64,000 nt of DNA from contig CAJJDP010000056.1 of NCBI GenBank assembly GCA_905182995.1, positions 20,919-84,918 on the forward strand, given 5' to 3'. This DNA is from Paramecium octaurelia. Taxonomy: Eukaryota; Ciliophora; Oligohymenophorea; Peniculida; Parameciidae. The translations under genes were made by a program, and so were the position numbers. The notes under the pieces are model-generated. The model saw nothing but the letters and a program-made list of their open reading frames with translations. It was not told where the DNA came from and ran no database searches. Positions 60,625-64,000 of the stretch are shown here, piece after piece (position 1 is the stretch's first letter; the number at the start of each line of letters is the position of its first letter).

Positions 60625-63600
60625 TCAATTATTCTAATTATTTCTTAAACAACAACTCATGTTCTTTAACGAAATCATTCTCCCCTTCATTTCACTAAAA
60701 AACTATTTGAATAGAAAGATCAATTAAACTAATATCGAGGACACAATAAAAAATAATATTATCCATCCTATGAAATACTTTTGATCAAATGACAATATTA
60801 TGCTTACATCATGAATAGCCAGTAACACTGTAATAAGGACGATTATGAAAATACAGAAATCAGGCACTGCTATTTGCACTAGTATGCTTTTACTTACAAA
60901 GGGATTCTGATAGAGAATCAATGCCAAATTTAAAAAACATGTTAAACAACACAATGCTGTTTATAACAAAGGCACCTCATAAAAGTATACTGTAAAAAAT
61001 ATAAACAAGGCTTTCCTAAATAAATTCACTTAACAATAATTCCTAGATAGTTTCTATTTAGTATTGATTCCTTCATACAATGAACAGTAATATTTTGAAA
61101 AGACTTTACTCTCATACAAAATTCCATGTTGAGAACAAACAAAAGAGTATAACCTAAACACCAAATATATAAAAATAATTCCAACAACAGCTAAGAAAAT
61201 ATTAAATTAGATAATGGCATACTCTTTATTACACTTATTTTTTAATTAAAGAACACTGGCCAAACAAATATCTAGAAATACTAATCCAACAATTTAAAGC
61301 AGTTTAGCTCTAAAATTGTCTTTAAAATCTTGGGTTTATTTATATATTGCTTTTACTATTGAAGGCATTTCTTTGGTTTTTATTTCAATTATATTAGAAC
61401 TCAATTGTTATGGGATTGTTTGATAAATACTTCTTTGTCTTGGGTTGACTGTAAAAATTGAAATTTTATGTTTTTATCTCAAATTTTGTTCATACTGAGT
61501 TTTAATGATTGACACTACTGCGCATGTACAAATATAAGCAAAAATTGCTAATAAATATAATCCAAAAAATAATTAGACATTATTTAAAAATAATGGATTG
61601 ACATCTTTTTCAGTAAATTTGGGAGGTGCTTCAAAATAATAAGGATCATCTGGTGAATTCAAAGAAATAAAATCAGGAATATTGAATACATCACCCCATT
61701 GAAGTTTATTGAAAAATAACTTTACATTCAAAGGGTAATCTACATTCAGAAAATAAAAGTTGTTAATCCAAGTTAAAATATCTAAGATAGTCCAAAAGAA
61801 ATTGAATCCTCCCAAAAGTATAGTTAACGGGCCAATCAATTAAAGAATGAAAGTAAAGGTAGAGGAGGTTGCTGCAACATTTTGAGCTTGAGCCTTTTAA
61901 CCTTCGTTATAATATACCATTCTTCTTGGAATGATTACAACTTCTCTTACATCTTCTTCAAGGATTCTGGTGGCATTTTCTTTTAAGGGAACCATCAAAT
62001 GAATAAGATTAGATTCCAATATAGTCTTAAAGAACTTAAATGTAATTTGACAACTCTAAACATTAAAATTTTACATTTCCTTTTTCGTAATATTATATTT
62101 GTATTCGTTTTATTTGAAATTTTCGATCGAAATTTTTACCTTGCTGCATATGCCTTCTATATAGATATCCTCTAAAGTTAAATCAATATCATTCGTAGTA
62201 GTCGAGTTTGAATACCTCAAAGTTACTTATTTTTTTGGGGGTAGTATACATAAGCCATCTTTACAAAGGAACTCCTTTTCAATTTCACATTTGGAATTGC
62301 ATCCATCTTTATCTGTTTGATTTCCGTCATCGCATTACTCTTGACCAGCTATGATATTGTCTCCACATTTAGTAAAGCAAGATTTAAGTTGTTTATCCAA
62401 ATAAAACCCAGATGCGTTATCGCATTTCTTGCATCCATCTGTGATGCATTTTGTGCAATTATTTGGAGTATTTTCACATTCCTCACATTTTTCTGAACAT
62501 AAATTACATGAATTATCTTTTAGAAAATACCCACTTTTACATTATATACACTCTACCTTGTCAATATTCAATTTGCAATCCTCACAATTTTCTTAGCATT
62601 TATAACAATAACTTAATAGTTTTACATCCTCTTCACACTTATAAGAAGGATCAGGTTTACAAGAAGTGCAACCATCTCTTGCTATCTCATTATGATCATC
62701 ACATAATTCATCACCACTTTTAATACCATCTCCACATTTAGTTTCGCATTTCTGACCATTTAAATAATAGCCAACTTAACATTCAAAACATTCTCCCTTC
62801 TAACAATTTGAGCATAATTTATCACATTAATATTTACATTCATAACATCCATCATATGGGATATTATTCTAATCTTCGCATTATTCACTACCTAGTACAA
62901 ACCCATCTCCACATTTAGTCACACAATCATTTGAAAAATGATCGTAATATAAGCCTGCTATTCCTTGACATTATTTTATTTCCTCACAAATTCCCTTTGA
63001 TTCTACTAAGATAAGAGAAGATTCACATTATAAACATTTACCATAATAACAATTTAAGCACTCCATTTAACATTGAAAATTACATTAAAAACAACCATCA
63101 TATCTAAGTTCATTACCATCATCGCAAACTTCATCTAAAGCAACTATCTAATCACCACAAACAGAATTACACGAATTACTTACAATATCCAAATAGAATC
63201 CTTCCTAGCAAAGTGTACATACTCCAAAAGCACACTATTTACAATATTGAGGACATTAAAATTTGCAATTTAAACAAGAATCTAACAAATATTGACTTCC
63301 GTCATCACACTCTTCTTCTTAAACTTGTATACCGTCTCCGCATTTAGGAACACAGTTATTCCCATAATATCCCTATTCACATTCTACACATGTTTGTAGT
63401 AAACACTTTTTACAATTTCTAGAGCACTTATTCATATTGTAATCTATTATGCAAATATTTGTGACCTAATCTAAGTATCCAAATTAACATAATATACATT
63501 AATTATTATTCAATAATTTACAATCAGGTTATTCATAAATTACAAGATCAGGAGAAATAGGGTTACATTAGTTGTTTAATTAATCCAATTTGAAATACAT

Positions 63601-64000
63601 TTAACAAGATAAACATCTTCCATTCTAGCAATCTTCGCAATATCTTGTGCATTAGAAATTGCATTAAAAACACCCGTCATAACTGACGAAATTTCCATCA
63701 TCGCATTCTTCATTTCCTACAACCATTAAATCTCCGCAAATTGGCTTACATAAGAATAAATCTAATATCCATCCCGTCATACACCCATAACAAACCCCAT
63801 CAATACAACTTATACAATTAGGATCACAAGTGTGCTGACAGTAATTATTACAATTGTCATCATTAATAAGATTCTAATCATCGCATTACTCGAATTCTTC
63901 AACTATACCATTTCCACAAGTTTGAAGTTGCATAAAATCATCTACCTTATTAATTATAATGCATTGAGAATATTCATTCAAATAAGAATCACTATTGCAT
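60625..64000 (-). CDS. Large cysteine-rich membrane protein, C-terminal part (partial)
   Basis: Open in one frame from the right edge to TGA at 60,625-60,627, at least 1,124 residues; the N-terminus lies outside the window. The outer part has repeated disulfide units of the Myxococcus cysteine-rich/growth-factor-receptor style, seven of them with a CGDG...E.CDDGN core: CGNGIVEEFEQCDDQN, CGDLMVVGNEECDDGN, CGDGIQVQEEECDDGS, CGDQIVALDEVCDDGN, CGDGFVLGSEQCEDQN, CGDGIKSGDELCDDHN, CGDNIIAGQECDDGN, separated by furin-like CxxC.xxC segments. The last 450 residues hold about seven hydrophobic segments (LIGPLTILLGGFNFFWTIL; LFFGLYLLAIFAYICTC; LFRKALFIFFTVYFYEV; FCIFIIVLITVLLAI; YFIGWIILFFIVSSILV). A surface adhesin or receptor is inferred; no kinase or other enzyme domain seen. 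Ciliates encode many such proteins. Confidence 0.87.

Noticed and set aside
1-64000. CRISPR array, bacterial operons, ribosome binding sites, tRNA or rRNA genes
   Set aside because: None seen; the genetic code, introns and gene types are those of a ciliate nucleus.

Overview
The window reads as ciliate DNA, most likely a Paramecium macronuclear scaffold of the P. tetraurelia type. It is very A+T-rich, its long genes read through TAA and TAG as glutamine and stop only at TGA, and most genes are uninterrupted or cut only by tiny GT...AG introns of about 19-30 nt. Intergenic gaps are very short. There is no operon logic, ribosome binding site or CRISPR array, and no tRNA or rRNA was recognised.

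The window falls into two halves. The left half (1 to about 30.9 kb) is gene-poor and damaged. It holds a broken Tc1/mariner-type transposase (about 1.0-1.9 kb), patches of coding-like but interrupted sequence, one intact arrestin-domain gene (17,491-18,652, minus), a decayed second copy of it (about 27.8-28.6 kb, minus) and an H-type-lectin-like surface protein gene with two frame breaks (24,246-25,590, plus). Four single-N positions (4,874; 20,507; 22,042; 26,962) each join exact repeats of 1.4-1.9 kb. These look more like unmerged contig overlaps than real tandem duplications. The half has the character of a subtelomeric or imprecisely processed region, which is an inference.

The right half (30.95-64 kb) is packed with genes on both strands: a MORN-repeat protein; a two-membrane-segment ciliate family protein; an OSCA/TMEM63-like channel; an ankyrin+TPR protein; two tandem hybrid histidine kinases; a TBCK orthologue (pseudokinase + TBC Rab-GAP + rhodanese); a beta-helix-like protein; a cytochrome b5-domain protein; a third hybrid histidine kinase; a tandem pair of the two-membrane-segment family; a protein with four RING-like zinc modules; a CAD-type zinc alcohol dehydrogenase; and the C-terminal part of a large cysteine-rich multi-membrane protein that runs off the right edge.

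Functionally the right half is rich in signalling and membrane genes: three phosphorelay kinases within 14 kb, a predicted mechanosensitive-type channel, a Rab-GAP, and three members of a membrane family I cannot assign to any named domain. The gene packing is extreme. Two convergent genes share a TGATCA in which both stop codons abut, two divergent genes have start codons 11 bp apart, and one kinase's first ATG overlaps the stop of the kinase upstream. The best candidate for something undescribed is the two-membrane-segment family (32,334-33,950; 53,243-54,938; 55,177-56,859) with its invariant C-terminal DEDF box.
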